A DNA stretch of 64,000 bases from Fomitopsis serialis (GCF_022376445.1 NW_025955019.1:62001-126000); one strand, 5' to 3'. Positions 1 through 12,391 are shown, numbered from the stretch's first letter. Notes: generated by a model from the letters alone, not told the origin. Numbers and translations: made by a program.

Positions 1-1179
1 ACAAAGTTGAACCGGTTTCTGCGACACCTTGTAAACGTTGACACCTCGCGCGCGCATACAGAACAGACCTACTCCGCAACCAAAGTTCGAAGCATTGCCT
101 CGTGTTGGGCGTTTGTGACGACGTATCCGCATGCACCAATCACCAGACCGCGTAGCCCCAGCATCTTCGGCAGTTCGTTCCAGATGTCACCCAACAGCAG
201 CGCCGCAACCTGTGAGTCTAAATTAGACGAGGATTACTCTATATCAGAAGACAATCACCCTGTTGACCGGGCTGTTGAGCGCACGCGTGTTTGTGTTGCA
301 GCGGAACGTCACAAAGCCGGTGTCCGGGTCACTGTGGCACTCAATGGAAAGTAGCAACATCGGGCTGAGGTGTTTCTTCCCTGCCTGCCACATCCGCGCC
401 TGTGCTGTTATCGTTTGGATGTTTTCCCAGCCTCGCACGGTCAGGGGGATATCGTACGAGTAGTACTGTGATTTGTCCGTGGTCAGGATTCACAGCGAGC
501 GACTGGACGGACACACCATAGCATTCAGAAGATTGTACTCCTGCTGAAACTGCGTCTTGATGAGAGTGGTGAAATACTCAGGGCGAGGTTCGTGTGCTGT
601 GACTAGTATGAGCGGGAACGCTGATGTCGCAAACGCCGCGTAATGCGCCGCGGACTGGCTGACGTTGTACTGCCGCCGTGGATGAGCACAGACATGTTCC
701 TGAATTTATTACAAGTGCCTACATCCAAAGTTTTCTTGGCGAGGCGGCTGCAGCACGGGCACTTATACGCCATCGGATGGAAGTCCACGTCCACCTTCTT
801 GCTTATGCAAGACATCGGACCCCCAAAGCATGCCGAATTGCCACAGTCAGCGCAAACGAGCATTTGAGCGCCTGGTTCGTTAATATCTCCACAGTAGACG
901 CAGAGCTCATGTGTATGAGTATGTGGGTCAACGAGCTCCACGTCGCAGTAACGCAAAACGCACAGGGATTCCGACCGGATCAGCGATGCCCCTCACCTCT
1001 GAAGACCTATCAGAGCTGCAGCGAAACAAACAGGCGACACGAGACGCACCTGCAGGATTCATCTCAATCCCAGGCGCACCCGCCTTGTCTGGAACAGCGG
1101 TCCGCTGTCGCTTTCTTACGTGCACATCATCGTCGGGTACGAATGCTCGGCGCACAGGAATTGTTGAAGAATTCGGCAT
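1..1179 (-). CDS. Zinc-finger protein of unknown function, 3' end beyond window
   Basis: Six exons can be joined in one frame: 1050-1179, 723-991, 517-669, 259-465, 73-209 and <1-18. The introns are 49-58 nt, all GT..AG, and every phase agrees. The start is the ATG at 1179, giving MPNSSTIPVRRAF. Exon 2 carries a cysteine cluster (CVYCGD, then CADCGNSACFGGPMSC, then KCPCCSRLAKK) that looks like a RING/PHD-type zinc-binding unit. Downstream are HEPRPEYFTTLIKTQFQQ and GLRGLVIGACGYVV, which I cannot place in a known family. Single-frame reading shows TGA near 498 and TAG near 71, but both fall inside introns, so the gene looks intact. Function unknown; nuclear or DNA-associated use of the zinc cluster is a guess. 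Confidence 0.7.
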
Positions 1180-2489
1180 TGCCGGTGAGTGTCGCGGTAG
1201 GCAATAAAGTGCTGGAACTGTGCAAGGACCAAGTTTGCTGGCAGTGGCAGCTGGAGAGCGATGGGCAGACGCGTCCAAGTCGAACCCGGCGAGACGCGTC
1301 GCGTCACGCGACACGCGACCCTTTTCAGGCGTCTAATCTGGCTGCCAATCCGCCCTTCGTACTCCTGGGTCGACCCAAGATGACCCACCACGAACGTATT
1401 TTCTGGGCTCTGTTCCACCACTGGTCTCATTCACCCGAACTGTGCTGGCGTAAAATCTTCGCCCTGTGATTTTTCCCTCGACTTCCAACGTTTTTGCGCG
1501 GCGAACGGTGGGTGACACAAGGGCGGTAGCAGTGCACCTTCCACAGGACCTTGGGCGGTATCACCACCAGCAATTCATAATCGCACCGTTGTGTATCCTG
1601 GGATGGTCGTGGAATCAAGGAAACCCCCGCTTGCATACGAGGTACCATCCGTACCACGGAGCTATCACTGGTAGATCACTTGCGGCCTTTTCGTGGGCGA
1701 AGGGCTGGCAGGTTGGCCGCTGTGGACTCTGCCATACGCCCCGGATATCAGGAGACGGATGTGGACGGCGAAAAGCCATGGCTCCAGGGGTACGTATGTT
1801 TCTAAACACATATGGCCCGGATCGTTCAACGGTGTTCATAGGTGTTCGTAGCTAGAGAGCTCCCGGTGCGGACGTGATGACCACCATTAGAACACGGACT
1901 CTATAGTCCTGGTACAGCACGAATGAGCTGTCACGCCGAAGTGGCTTCAAGACGCACCGTTATGATCACCAAGGTAGAGCCAACCCGGTCACCCCTGTGC
2001 CATGCTCTAGGCCTGGTATAAACACATCGCGCCTAGTCCTCAGCAACGTCGAACTGCACTATAGTGGCCGGGAGGACTCCACAGCGCATCGTCGCCCAAG
2101 ATCAGGTGTACGAAGAGCTCCGGGAGAGCCATCGTACCTATAGATGGCCCGGTGAGTCTCATCACCGTTTTCCGATGTGTGTCGTAGGCTTACTCAACTA
2201 CAGCTGTAACGTGCCTCTCTGGCACTACCCGCTTGCGTGCCAAAGATGTGCGCAGATGGCTGCGTCGAGGCTGCGTCTTCCGTCGCTGGAGTGGCGCTGT
2301 CTCCGCCGTTTGCGTATATGAGATCTGGGCATATTTGTTGCGTGAGTAGGGTAGTTGCACTGTCCACGGCAAGACAACAGACCTTTACGAGTGGCTGACT
2401 GATTGGCCAGTTGAAGTCCCCGTCTCCTGCAGCCCTCCGGATGTTGGGCATCGAGACTGACGTTTGATCACTCACCGACACGCGTCCAA
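1180..2489. other. No gene assigned
   Basis: Several short open frames occur on both strands but none shows a recognisable motif or joins cleanly across introns. The part next to 1180 is presumably the upstream region of the zinc-finger gene. Confidence 0.4.
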
Positions 2490-3130
2490 ATCGTCGTAGA
2501 CATCTTCAAGAAACAGCTGTCAACCCCTCTTCGTACGCGTGGGTGCGTATGTCTCAGCGGATATTCCAGGACGACGCGACCAACAAGGGCGCACCTACGC
2601 CACAGCAGTGAGTTCGTTGACCATATCTGTGCTTGCCAAGGTGGCCACTGACGACGACGCTGCCTTCTACAGGTGGCTTGTACCTGATCTCGTGGGCCCG
2701 TGGTCTGTTTGAAGCTTTCACGGTGGAGAACGAGCGGTAAGGATGATCGCAAGTGGCAAGGCTCGTGTACTAGTGGGCGTCTACGCGCCGGTGAAGCTCG
2801 ACGTGTTGGTCACGAGATCACGACGCGTCAAGTGCTTGCTGGAGAATCCAGTCAATCAGAAGGTGCGAATGGCAGTCGCATCACTCTGGTGTGTGGTTCA
2901 CGCACTCAGCACGATGTGAATTATTTTGGATACCTCTCTTGCGAGCGGGGATGACAGTGTTGACTATCTACTTGACTGACTGTCCCGGACACTACCGTCG
3001 GCGCATAGTTCTGTGGACTGGGTATGCTTGCTTGGGGGACCGAATTGAGACCGTGGCAATCAAGGGTCTATAGTATGCTTTATTGCTAATGTGCTCTCGA
3101 TTGTAATGGACGAGCGCATCTACTTAGATG
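2490..3130 (+). pseudogene. Decayed gene relic of unknown family
   Basis: One frame reads as protein-like for about 150 codons: WLVPDLVGPW, then ASGKARVLVGVYAPVKLDV, VTRSRRVKCLLENP and VRMAVASLWCVVHAL, then YLLD and LPSAHSSVDWVCLLG. It is cut by in-frame TGA codons only (after PWSV, after ALSTM, after DYLLD), with no frame change between them. A plausible intron (GTGAGT..TTCTACAG, about 78 nt) precedes WLVPDLV, and an upstream exon may contain LFVRVGAYVSADIPGRR. The family is not recognised. The pattern fits a gene silenced by point mutation. Confidence 0.35.
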
Positions 3131-3476
3131 TCGGGCTAGCGCCTGTTGCGAAGGGTCTAATGGGTACTGACCGCCGTCCACTCTTTTAAGTCGATTGATT
3201 CCACATTACGAAACGTGGTCATCAAGCAGATACGGTGAGAGCCTCTAATAGTACAATCAAACAAAACAATGCAATAGTGCGCTGACGTTCCCTTTCTTGC
3301 CGTCATGCGATAGGTCTTGCATTGTACGACGTCTCCTCGTCTGCGGCCCCCAGGCTGCCAGTTTCTTTCTCGACGTGACAGACTACAGGCACACATCAAA
3401 ACGGATCCATCAGTACGACAGCAGAGAGGGATTCAACGAAGGCGTACCATCGCCAGTGGACCAGCCTGAGCTGCCC

Positions 3477-5830
3477 CTATAATCCACGGGGGACGGGCCT
3501 TGACCCCGTCTTCTTCCCCTTGTGCCGACCGAGCATTACCCGGACCCTTTTCCAAGCGCGGACACGCTCAGCCGCGTTGAGGTCGTATCCCTCGGGCAGG
3601 GTCCCGATGGTCGCAGGGCCCTGGGTGCTCCCAGAGCTTGCGCACTGGTGGGTCCCCTTCCACCCATTCTTCGCGACCTTCCGCACGGGTTGGTCGAGGA
3701 GGAACTCGGCTTCGTCGAGTGTGGTCGACGTCTCCCACATGTCGTTCTCATCCCACTCATCAATGGAGGGGAAGCCGTCGTCCATTCTGCGGTCGGTGAA
3801 GATAGGGCCGCGGGTCACCTGTTATCGATGTATCATCAGTGAGTGCTGTAAGACTGTTATACGGGTCTCAACGCTGCTTACATCGCAGTCCATGTCCAAG
3901 TGACTCTGTAGACAGTCAATTTGAGTCCAGACAGGCCGTGAGTCATCGACTGGCACGGCCTGGTCATGCATGATGGATTGCGCCTCCACAATCGCTAGGA
4001 TTTGCGGAGACAGGTGAGATCGAATGTTGTAACGGTTCTGGCTCGTGTACTGACCTGGAGTGGCGTCACTACCGTTTCAACTTTCGATCTCAGGTACGCA
4101 TCATTGTTGAGAGTGGGTTCCCTTCGTCGTTGGCGTGTAGTTGTGCTCCCATGCAGCTTCCCAATTGCTCGGCACCCCGCGTCTCCAGGATCTCCTTCAG
4201 GTCTCGAAAGTACGTTCCATTTGGGGCGAACATGCTAGCAATCGTGCTATGGCGTTACTGATCAGGATCGAGCGACCACACGAAGGCAGTGGCGTCGAGA
4301 CTTACGCAAGAGGAGGAGCGACGCACGAAACGCGACAGATGCAGAGTGTAAGCGACACAAGAAGTTGCGAAGTACCACGGAAGTATGGTACGGACGGTGA
4401 GAGCTCGTACTTCGGTCACCTGCACTCGGATGGATGCTGATGGTGTGGGTGTGCAGAGGAGCAGAAGACGACGCGACGGAGCAGATATACGCGATGCTAC
4501 ACAGGCGCTTACATGCCGTACTGATCACGAGGTCTCAACATGATTGGATGGGATTGATTCCCTTCGGTCTGCAGGTCGATGGTCGTCGAATAACTGTCCA
4601 GGAAACAGTGCCGTGCAGCTATCCACTGGGTTGGTCGCCCACAAATATAAATGGGCAATATCTAACAAGTGGCTCTTTCGGTATAACATTATCTATGACT
4701 TCGTCAGGCTGAATGTCGCCTCCGAGTCCTCTCCGCTGCATTGACTTAATCACCTTGCATAGTCCTCTGCACCTCCGAGTGGCCCGAAATCCCTGATTGT
4801 CACCTGCTGACATCCTGTCGCCGCCTGTCAAGAATTGTCATCACTAGCATCTGCGGTGGAGCACGACCTACCGCACGTAGTGCTTCAGTGCCCTAATCCT
4901 TCCTATCCCTCCCGCGGATGGACGTCAGAGTGGGGGCCGTATAACTTCCGACTAGCCGTACGGTGGCTGTTCGTATTCCCAATCGGGATGCTTCTCAGAG
5001 TGGCAGAACTCGCAGTACTGCCCGAATTCGTTCGATGGTGAGTTTGTCCTCGTTCGGTACCTCGACCATCCGTACGCTGACGCCTGTGGTAGCTCGGTGT
5101 CATTGATTGTGCTGGTTGTTTCGGGAGCTCCGTCGTCACCCAGGATTCCATTGACGAATGAGTGGCGCACCATGAAGTCTCCTCAGCTTCGTCTACCTGC
5201 CGTGATATCCAGTCTGTGAGCACCACACCCGGCAATGGATACGATACACGGCATCAATGCTGCGCAGGCTTACCTCCGATAGCCCTCGCGTGTATATCAA
5301 CATCACGACTCCAATCTCCTCCGGACACTCATCATCTAACTTGCCCATCTCTTCAAGATGTCAATGGGCGCGGGTGTTCCGTGGACACGAGGGCGAAGCA
5401 TCCCGGAGGCACGGTAGTTGGCCTCGAAGATGTCCTGCGCGGTGACCTGGCTCGCGACGAAAGGTGAGAACAGATCATATAACGGCTTCGCGTCTGCGTC
5501 TACTGACCTTGTGGCGTTATTGTCGTTTTATGATCCGTTTTCAGATGAGCCGCATCGTCGGCAGGTCTGTCGCTCCCATTTGTGGACGCGACGAGGATGT
5601 GTGGCGGGTCCCAGCTGTCCAGTCCTGTTCGTTCATAGGTATCTTCCTCCAGGCTTGCAATGTAGTGTGATTTATGCGTGTAGGCATGCTGAATTACGTG
5701 CATCAGTCAAACAATATGCAAGGATCGGTGATGTACGTTTCGTCGTTTTGCAGCAACACTGAGTCAAACAAGAGGTCACGACACATCAGGAAGCCAGGCA
5801 AGCAGAGTGCTTTTCTTAGCCGGTCCTCGC
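3477..5830 (-). CDS. Multi-exon gene or partly decayed gene, unknown family
   Basis: Several blocks read as coding on the minus strand in order. The 5' part has LCLPGFLMCRDLLFDSVLL, then YIASLEEDTYERTGLDSWD and PPHILVASTNGSDRPADD. Next come TAQDIFEANYRASGMLRPR, SFVNGILGDDGAPETT and QYCEFCHSEKHPDWEYEQ. The 3' part has FAPNGTYFRDLKEILETRG, joined by a 46-nt intron (GTACCT..CTCCAG) to QYTSQNRYNIRSHLSPQIL, and by a further intron (GTAAGC..AACAG) to an acidic, then basic, C-terminus ending at 3477. The last two joins are phase-consistent. The middle (about 4250-4950) could not be resolved, because stops and frame changes remain. No family was recognised. Whether the gene is functional is open. Confidence 0.4.
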
Positions 5831-6207
5831 TTTAATCTGCTGTGGCAGGTGTGTACAAAGGAGCAGAAGATTGTCGCGAGCGCAAGTGGCACCTTACAGG
5901 CGCTCACACGCGGTTGTACCGGTCATGTGATTGGAACGCGTTTGTGGCTGGCGGCAGTATCCCGGGCCGGGGCTGAAGCCACACTCTGGTGAACCACGCC
6001 CCAATTCGAGCCGCATCTCATTGTCCTACCATCCACACTACTCGCATCACAGCGAGCCGATCCACCTTCGCGACTCCTAACGTGCCGTGCGGCCAGACGG
6101 GCATCGTATTATTCCTCGTTTCGCCGCGAATATCACCCGACAAACGTCTCGTCCATCCCATTTCCCTGCGAAACGAGTTGTGCGACAATCGATCCCCCTC
6201 TTGTATC

Positions 6208-7455
6208 ATGCCATTTCAATCATCGACATCCTCTTTTGCCTCGGCTCTACACGGTCTGAGGTCAGCGCACGCCATGAAACAGGCCCTGCAAGATCCACTG
6301 AATTTCGACTTAACGTCGCCCGATGTCGCCGGTGTACCCTCCCCTCTTCGCACGAATCCTGCCCGGGAAGACGACGATGACGATCGCGAGCGCGTGAATG
6401 ATATCCGCCCGCGCTGCGACTCCGGACAGTCCATCCCTACGATCTGGAGAAACGAGCCAGGCACTGTCACCGCCAGCGGAGGACGCAAGCGGATGTGCAC
6501 GGAACCTAGCCCCGTTTTCGTGAAACGCAAGACGGCCCTTAAGAGGTCCTATGCCGTGAGGGATCTACGGTTCGATGGGTATGGCCACGACGAGGGTCAT
6601 TCGCATGGATTGGGCGAGTTTAACGGCATAGAGGGTAGCACTCTAGTAATTCCTACCCGTAAGGATGATGGCCCGGCTGCTTGGGTGGCCCCGGATCGAC
6701 CGATGGCTACGCTGCCGATGAGGGCTCGAGGGACGAGGTTTAAGGAGATCATCGACCTCATTGCAGATCAAGAGGCCGCCAAAAACCAAAACTTGATCGC
6801 CCGCTCGGCCTTTGGGGCTTTGGGGCTCTCCGCACGGTTCGAGGTGTCGATCAAGATGAAGGCCAAAGACATCGTGATGTGGGATGTGGACTTGAAGTAC
6901 GTGGCTTCTTATACTTGTACTTGCGCAAATTACTGATCGTCCGCATTCATCAACAGCCAGACGTACGCTCTTGAAGGCATGCTCTACGTCAAGGACGCGA
7001 AGGCTCAAACTACCCGCTTTCCTCTGTCGCCCGTCGACTCCATATCCATCGACTGGCGCACCGTCGATTCGTGCCAACGCGTCCCCAGCATGGCGGACGA
7101 CGCCATCTACGCGGCGTCCTTCCGTGGGGGCGTGGTACCCTCGCTGACGCGCGATGAAGTCCTCCGGGACATGGACCCCGCGAATGGCATCTGCAAGGAC
7201 GTCCGTTGGGAGCGAATCCCGCCGAGTATCGCCGGCACTGGTCGCGGTGGCGACTGGGCGCTGCGATTCTGGGTGCCGGTGCCTCTGTGGATTCTCAAGG
7301 GGCGGGACGTGGCGCGCTCGCTCATCAGTGCGAGCGTCGTCTTCCGCGATGGAGACAACGACACGTTCACCGCCGATGCGGGCACTGTGGATGTGACGAT
7401 CGAGCATCGCGTGCCAGTGTGCGCGCAGGATAGGAAGGTCTTTGGGAGGTCGTGA
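6208..7455 (+). CDS. Hypothetical protein, 395 aa
   Basis: There are two exons, 6208-6896 and 6957-7455, separated by a 60-nt intron (GTACGT..CAACAG); together they form 396 codons. ATG 6208 is the first ATG in the frame; the frame stays open upstream but only with non-ATG starts. The N-terminal third is polar and rich in D, R and S, suggesting disorder. The C-terminal half is more globular (FEVSIKMKAKDIVMWDVDL, WALRFWVPVPLWILKGRD, ASVVFRDGDNDTFTADAG). No signal peptide, transmembrane segment or known domain was recognised. Confidence 0.65.
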
Positions 7456-7855
7456 CGCTCCCGCGACGACCGGAAATGGAATCATCGGTGTTTGAGGTTC
7501 GCAGTGCCGCAAGAGCAATCAATCGTCTATGTTGTCCCGTCTGTTATCGTTTATGCTACCTCCTTGCATCGCTGTGTACATTGCTCTCATCTCCTGTCTG
7601 CTCTATGTAGTGCCTAGTCTAATCATCGCCCTTCCCATAAAAATCTGTATATACCTGACGATATTCCGAAGACCAGCAATTCTACCGTCGAACGATTCCC
7701 CAATGTGTAACCTAGCATATAGCAATACGAACATTTCACGGCACTATTATCGCGAGAGATCAACATCCTTTCAGCGACCAACGACTAAGTGGTATATGGA
7801 CGTCCAACACGAACGAGCGATCACCAAGCCCCGGCCCCGGCCCCGCCCGCGCCCC
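7456..7855. other. Intergenic, convergent 3' ends
   Basis: This lies between the stops of two convergent genes and is relatively AT-rich. No coding signal was seen. Confidence 0.5.
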
Positions 7856-9074
7856 TCACACGTTCCTCATCCCCCGCCGCACCTCGTCCAACGCGATCTT
7901 CAGCACCTCCTCCTCGAACGGATTCATCCGCAGAGTGCCCACAAGCCACTTCCTCCGCTTCTCCCACGACGCCACCACGCGCAGCCGCTCCGCGTCCTTG
8001 ATGCCCGCCGCTCTGAGCTGTACGGCGAGGTGCTCGAGGGACGGCGTCAGCGCGCGGAGGAAGCGGAGGACGGCGGCGAACCCGTCGCCATGCTTCAAGT
8101 TGGCAATGGGTGCGGGTGGGTGGTGCGGCGGGGGCACGGGCTTGCGGGGCGCGCTCACTGGCCTCCGCGGTGCGAGCACTGGTGTCGGAGGTCGGTCGAG
8201 CCGGAACAGCGGTTTGTGTGCAGGCCGGGCGGAATTTGATCGCGACCGTTTTCCAAGCTGAGTCTGAGGCGGATGAGTCCTATTCTTTCGATGGGGGCGA
8301 TGTTTGAGCGAGGAACGTACCGCAACGGGATAGTGCCGCTTCTCCTCTTCGTCATCGCTCGAGGCGGGAGACGTAGAGCGACGCCGAGCTGCGTACTGCC
8401 GGGGCTTGCGGGCACGTACTGTCGCGGCTTTTGGCGGCCGGTAGTCGCTATCGTCTGTATCATCCGCCTGGACGACACGCAGCTTAGACAGGCTTCCGGA
8501 CCAACAGCGTCCGACGGTAGACGATATCGCCACGTACCCTGGGATGCCCCTCGTCTTGTCCGGCTCTTGTTTTCCCCTTTTGCTTCCTACGTTCGTTGAC
8601 CCAGAACGACGTATATGCACGGATGGGCCATGCATCCTCGTACTTTTCCGCCGCTTTCCAGACCCTCGCGACCTGGTCCACGCAGGCGCATCAGCAAACC
8701 GGCGATGCCGGGGCAGAGCACAGGCGGTGGGCACGCTCACCTCCGCGTAATGCCGTTCTAGACGCTTGGGATCCTGCGCGGTGAAAGTCTTGGATATATC
8801 GAGGTGCGCGTCGATGGATCGGTGCATCATGGTCTGGCAGACGCGGTGAGAAACTAACGATGCGGTACGTCTCCGAGAGGGTCTTACCCGAAACTTGGCG
8901 AGTTCGGCCTGGGATACGCGCATCTGGACTAGAAAACAACGCGATCCTGTGTAGATCCTCTCAATCACGTTGTGCGGCTTTGCGATGCGTCCTGTAGGTG
9001 TGGGTGATGACAATCACTGAATAATGCCTCGCACGCCAGGGAGAAAAGAGTTGGTCCTCACTGTCGGGTGCCAT
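7856..9074 (-). CDS. Family P member P1, intact, 304 aa
   Basis: Six exons: 9062-9074, 8888-8991, 8741-8833, 8538-8672, 8321-8482 and 7856-8263, summing to exactly 305 codons. The start ATG at 9074 encodes MAPD in a tiny first exon, as in P3-P5. Exon 2 (104 nt) ends in KFR and exon 3 (93 nt) encodes 31 residues ending RLERHYAE; both lengths are constant in the family. Exon 4 has RVWKAAEKYEDAWPIRAYT. A charged linker (SPASSDDEEEKRHY) follows, and the C-terminal conserved unit starts FAAVLRFLRALTPSLEHL and ends EEEVLKIALDEVRRG. The gene can be misread as one 385-codon frame because some introns are multiples of three without stops. The function is unknown; the C-terminal helical unit might be an interaction domain. 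Confidence 0.65.
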
Positions 9075-10358
9075 GAATGCTTTGGAGTAAGAGGCGGGTG
9101 TTGTCAACGCGTCCGGTGGGCGGTCTCCCGGTGGTCAATCCGAAGTGGACGAGGGAAAAAGAAATAGATCCCCGTCTGCATACTGTCGATATAAGAGTGG
9201 GCCGTGAAAAAAATCTGTCGACATACCTTTGCATGCTCCTCGTGACATATGCCGGCATTCGCATAGACGCGTCATGATCGTGATGCAGCGAGTCGACACA
9301 GCGGGCGCCGGGTATGGAAAGACTTATACCTTTGATGCACATCCACGACCACGAGGCAACGCCATTCGTTCATGACTGAGCCCAGACTGAGCCTTGGGGG
9401 AACGAAAACTGCGAGGGCCAGGAAACACCGCAACCTTCGAGCACCGACATACTGGCAAGTGGCTACGCCTATACGGCTGTACATACTTTCGCATAGTAGC
9501 TGACGGCACAGCATGGCCGACCGGGAGGTGCTACTACGCGGACGCGCGTGCCCTCATTAGCTCGCCGCTTCTTCGAGGTGACTCGGGACTACATAGGAAC
9601 TAAGCGCCTTTCGCCCGACTAGTATGAGGATGCTGTATTTGTTTCAGGACGAGGAACGACTACTTATCAGAAGAATACAGCGCCACAAAAGCGAGTGTGC
9701 GCACCTCCAGGCTTCCATGCATTCCCTCTATTTGCAAGTCGCGATCTTCTTCGGGAGAGATGATGACGGCCAAGCGATGGGGACGGAGCTTCATGATCAC
9801 TTGTACTGCTACGGTGACAGAGAATCGAATGCAATCTGTAGCGCGGCGAGTGGGCAGTGCCACGTAGACCGTCAGTACATGGTCTTGACTCTTTGCGAAA
9901 GTGTCTAAGGGTCCAAAGGTATGTTCGCGAGCGAGCCTCAGCAGTCGGACGCACGTCGCGATCGCGCGCGCTGGAACAGAAGTCACGTGGTACGCGTCAC
10001 CCGCCGCCGTCCCCAGTCCTTACCGAGCAATAATAGCGTGGACAACTTGTCATGCGTTCACCGTGTCGCAGCGGTCTGCTGTGTCCAGGCGCTGTGCGTA
10101 GAGTCAGCGTGCATTGCATTGGACGGCGCGACGAAGGAGCCACCGCGCGCTTTCTCGAAAAGGCAAGATGACGGCCTGGCGGCCCAGTGCCGCCCACGTC
10201 ATGGAGCTCGCATCGGTGAGTGCGTCAGTCGCTCCTCTCCTGCCCCGCAATGGCTCGCCCTCAAATACGCCCCTGCAGCCTCGTCCCCTTCACACCGCTT
10301 CACGACCTACCACGACTTCGACCACATACACCGCTTCTAACGACTCACGAACACCACC
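9075..10358. other. Intergenic; upstream regions of P1 and the LEA-like gene
   Basis: No gene can be supported. A minus-strand frame at 9660-9986 (containing RDLQIEGMHGSLEV) is weakly protein-like but has no convincing start or splice partner. The last 100 bases before 10359 are rich in C and CT, typical of a leader of a well-expressed fungal gene. Confidence 0.4.
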
Positions 10359-12391
10359 ATGTCTGGACTTCCACCGACCCTCAACGCAGAGACTGGCACC
10401 CCCGCACACGAGTGGGCCCAGTCCACGACGACCGCCGCCTTCGCGCGCGAGGACCCTGCGCCCGCCGCCGATTCATTCACCCCGCCTGGCGTGCTCAAGA
10501 CAACTAGCACCGTCTCCACCCCGGGACACGAATTTCCTGGGGCTTATCCCAGCGAAGCTGGCTCGTTCAACACGCAGGCATTCACTGAGGCCGCAAGGAA
10601 CGCCATGAACACCGTCTCCACCACTGCGCAGCAATACCTCCCTGTAGCGCAGGAGACCGCTGCCCAAGCGGCCCAGCGTGCCGCTGCCGCTGCGTCACAG
10701 GCGACGCAGACCGCCTCATCCTATCTCTGTGCGCCTCACCATTGCTCCTCACTGCATGCCGTCTAATGGGTACCTGTACAGCTAACACGTCTGTCGTCGA
10801 TGGATCGACTGTACGGGCATCTACTGCAGACGACCCGCACCAAACTTCTCTGCCGAGCACGGAGACGACGGGTGGGCTTCCCCAGGAACACGTCGGAGGC
10901 GCCGGTGCACTCCCGGCAGCGTCCAGGAGGCGGCGGTCACGAAGCTCCCGACGAGCGCAGCGTGAAGGGCGAGCCTGGTACGTGAACATCGTACACCCAT
11001 GCGCATCACCGGGTACTCACACTCGCCGCTGTAGCGATCTACCCGGCTAGCGTGAACCAATCGACTGCACCCCCAGACGTCCTCTCACCCGCCTCTCAAC
11101 AAGCAGCGCCATCTCGCCCATCGCAGGCAGCGCTGTTCCCGCCACGGCCGCCTTCACCGCGCTCGCGCCCTCCGGCGAGCCGCACGCGCACCCCCAAGCC
11201 ACGTCCGTGACGCTGCGCGACTCGCTCCCGTCGCAGGAGGCGGCCGGGCAGTCGCCATACACGCATCAAGACGGCGCGGGCGCGCTGCCGGGGCGCAAGC
11301 GCGAGCAGGGCGTCGCCGTCCTCCCCGACGAGAGCGGCGGGCCCGCGGGCGCAACCGCGGCGACGTCGGCAGCGACGGGCGCGCAGCCGCGCGACTGGAG
11401 TGCGAACCCCGCGCTTGCTCGTCCCGGCGACGAGGCGGGCAACGAGAGCCGAGGGCTCCGCGCGGGGAGGGACGTCGCGGGCGGCGTGGGCTCGCTTGTA
11501 GGCGGGAAGGGCGAGGAGGGGTCGCGGTGCTCCCGGACGAGCGCGGCGCGATGACGCCCACTGTCGCGGAGGGCGGGAAGGGCGACAAGCTCGCGGAGAT
11601 GGACCAGGCGGAGCGCGAGGCGCGGTACCGCTCGGCGGGCACGCAGAAGCCGGCGCAGAAGCCGGCGGCGGCGGACAAGGTGAGCGTCCCTGCTGGGTGT
11701 GTGGGTCCGGACGTGGACGACGCCCCGAAGGATGGAGACGCGCAGGAGGAGGATACGCGGTCGGGCAGGGAGACGCAGATGAATCTGCTGTCGGTGAACC
11801 TGCAGCCGCGCACGCACCCGCTGGGCACGGCCGACGCGGCGTGGCGCGGTGTTGGCGTCGGTGTTGACTCGGGCTATGCGGATGGGGAGGGCGTCGACAT
11901 CGGGCGGCGGCCTGGTGTGGTCGAGTCGCCTTCGGACGAGGTGGGCGTCGTCCACGTTCGGTCAAACGTTTCTTTCTGTTCTTACCGCCGCGGATTCATG
12001 AATGCTGACGCGGTCTGTTTCAGGGTGATGGCTACGACACGACCTACCACCCCGCGGAGCTGCACCCGCCGCCGGCGGACTTGTCGTCGGCGCAGAACGA
12101 CGGCGACGCGACGAGGGAAACGCGACGAAGGAGGAGGATGGCGCGCCGGCGGAGGGCGGCGAGAAGGCGAAGAAGGCGACCTTCATGGAGAAGATGAAGG
12201 GCGAGGCCAAGGTGGTGATGGGGAAGCTGGAGGGGAAGAAGGGCGTCGAGAAGGTGCAGGAGGGGAAGAAGCTGAAGGGGGCGAGGTATGATGCCCTGAG
12301 AGCTGAATGTGTGGCTTGGACTAGGACTGTAGCAGTATTTGTATCCCTTGTGCCTATGTCGTGTTATATCGTTGTACTGCAATTGAATTGA
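10359..12391 (+). CDS. Low-complexity stress/LEA-like protein, frame broken in several places
   Basis: Exon 1 (10359-10728) encodes an N-terminus rich in A, T and Q (ETAAQAAQRAAAAASQATQ). Later segments repeat a motif of the form GGxGALPG..E.GVAVLPDE about three times (near 10900, 11270 and 11490). The C-terminus is lysine/glycine-rich: MEKMKGEAKVVMGKLEGK, then EKVQEGKKLKG. This resembles the hydrophilic CsbD/LEA-like stress proteins of basidiomycetes; that assignment is inference. Keeping the motif in frame needs one extra base at about 10914, 10948, 11520 and 12110, mostly inside G or C runs, and possibly another near 12275, which would end the protein at GGEV instead. An intron (..TGTTTCAG) ends near 12023. 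Either the sequence has base-count errors or the gene is broken. Confidence 0.55.

Noticed and set aside
470..516. In-frame TGA suggesting that the left-edge gene is a pseudogene
   Set aside because: The stop lies in a 51-nt GT..CAG intron whose removal keeps the frame.
678..1469. 263-codon plus-strand frame
   Set aside because: It is antisense to the phase-consistent zinc-finger gene, has no motif and shows unnatural composition; a shadow frame.
7856..9013. Single 385-codon open frame
   Set aside because: Splice sites at conserved family positions, and comparison with P3-P5, show that it includes introns and misses exon 4's true frame.
11096..11965. Long minus-strand frames rich in P, R and S
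   Set aside because: GC-rich antisense of the LEA-like gene; no motif and no start context.
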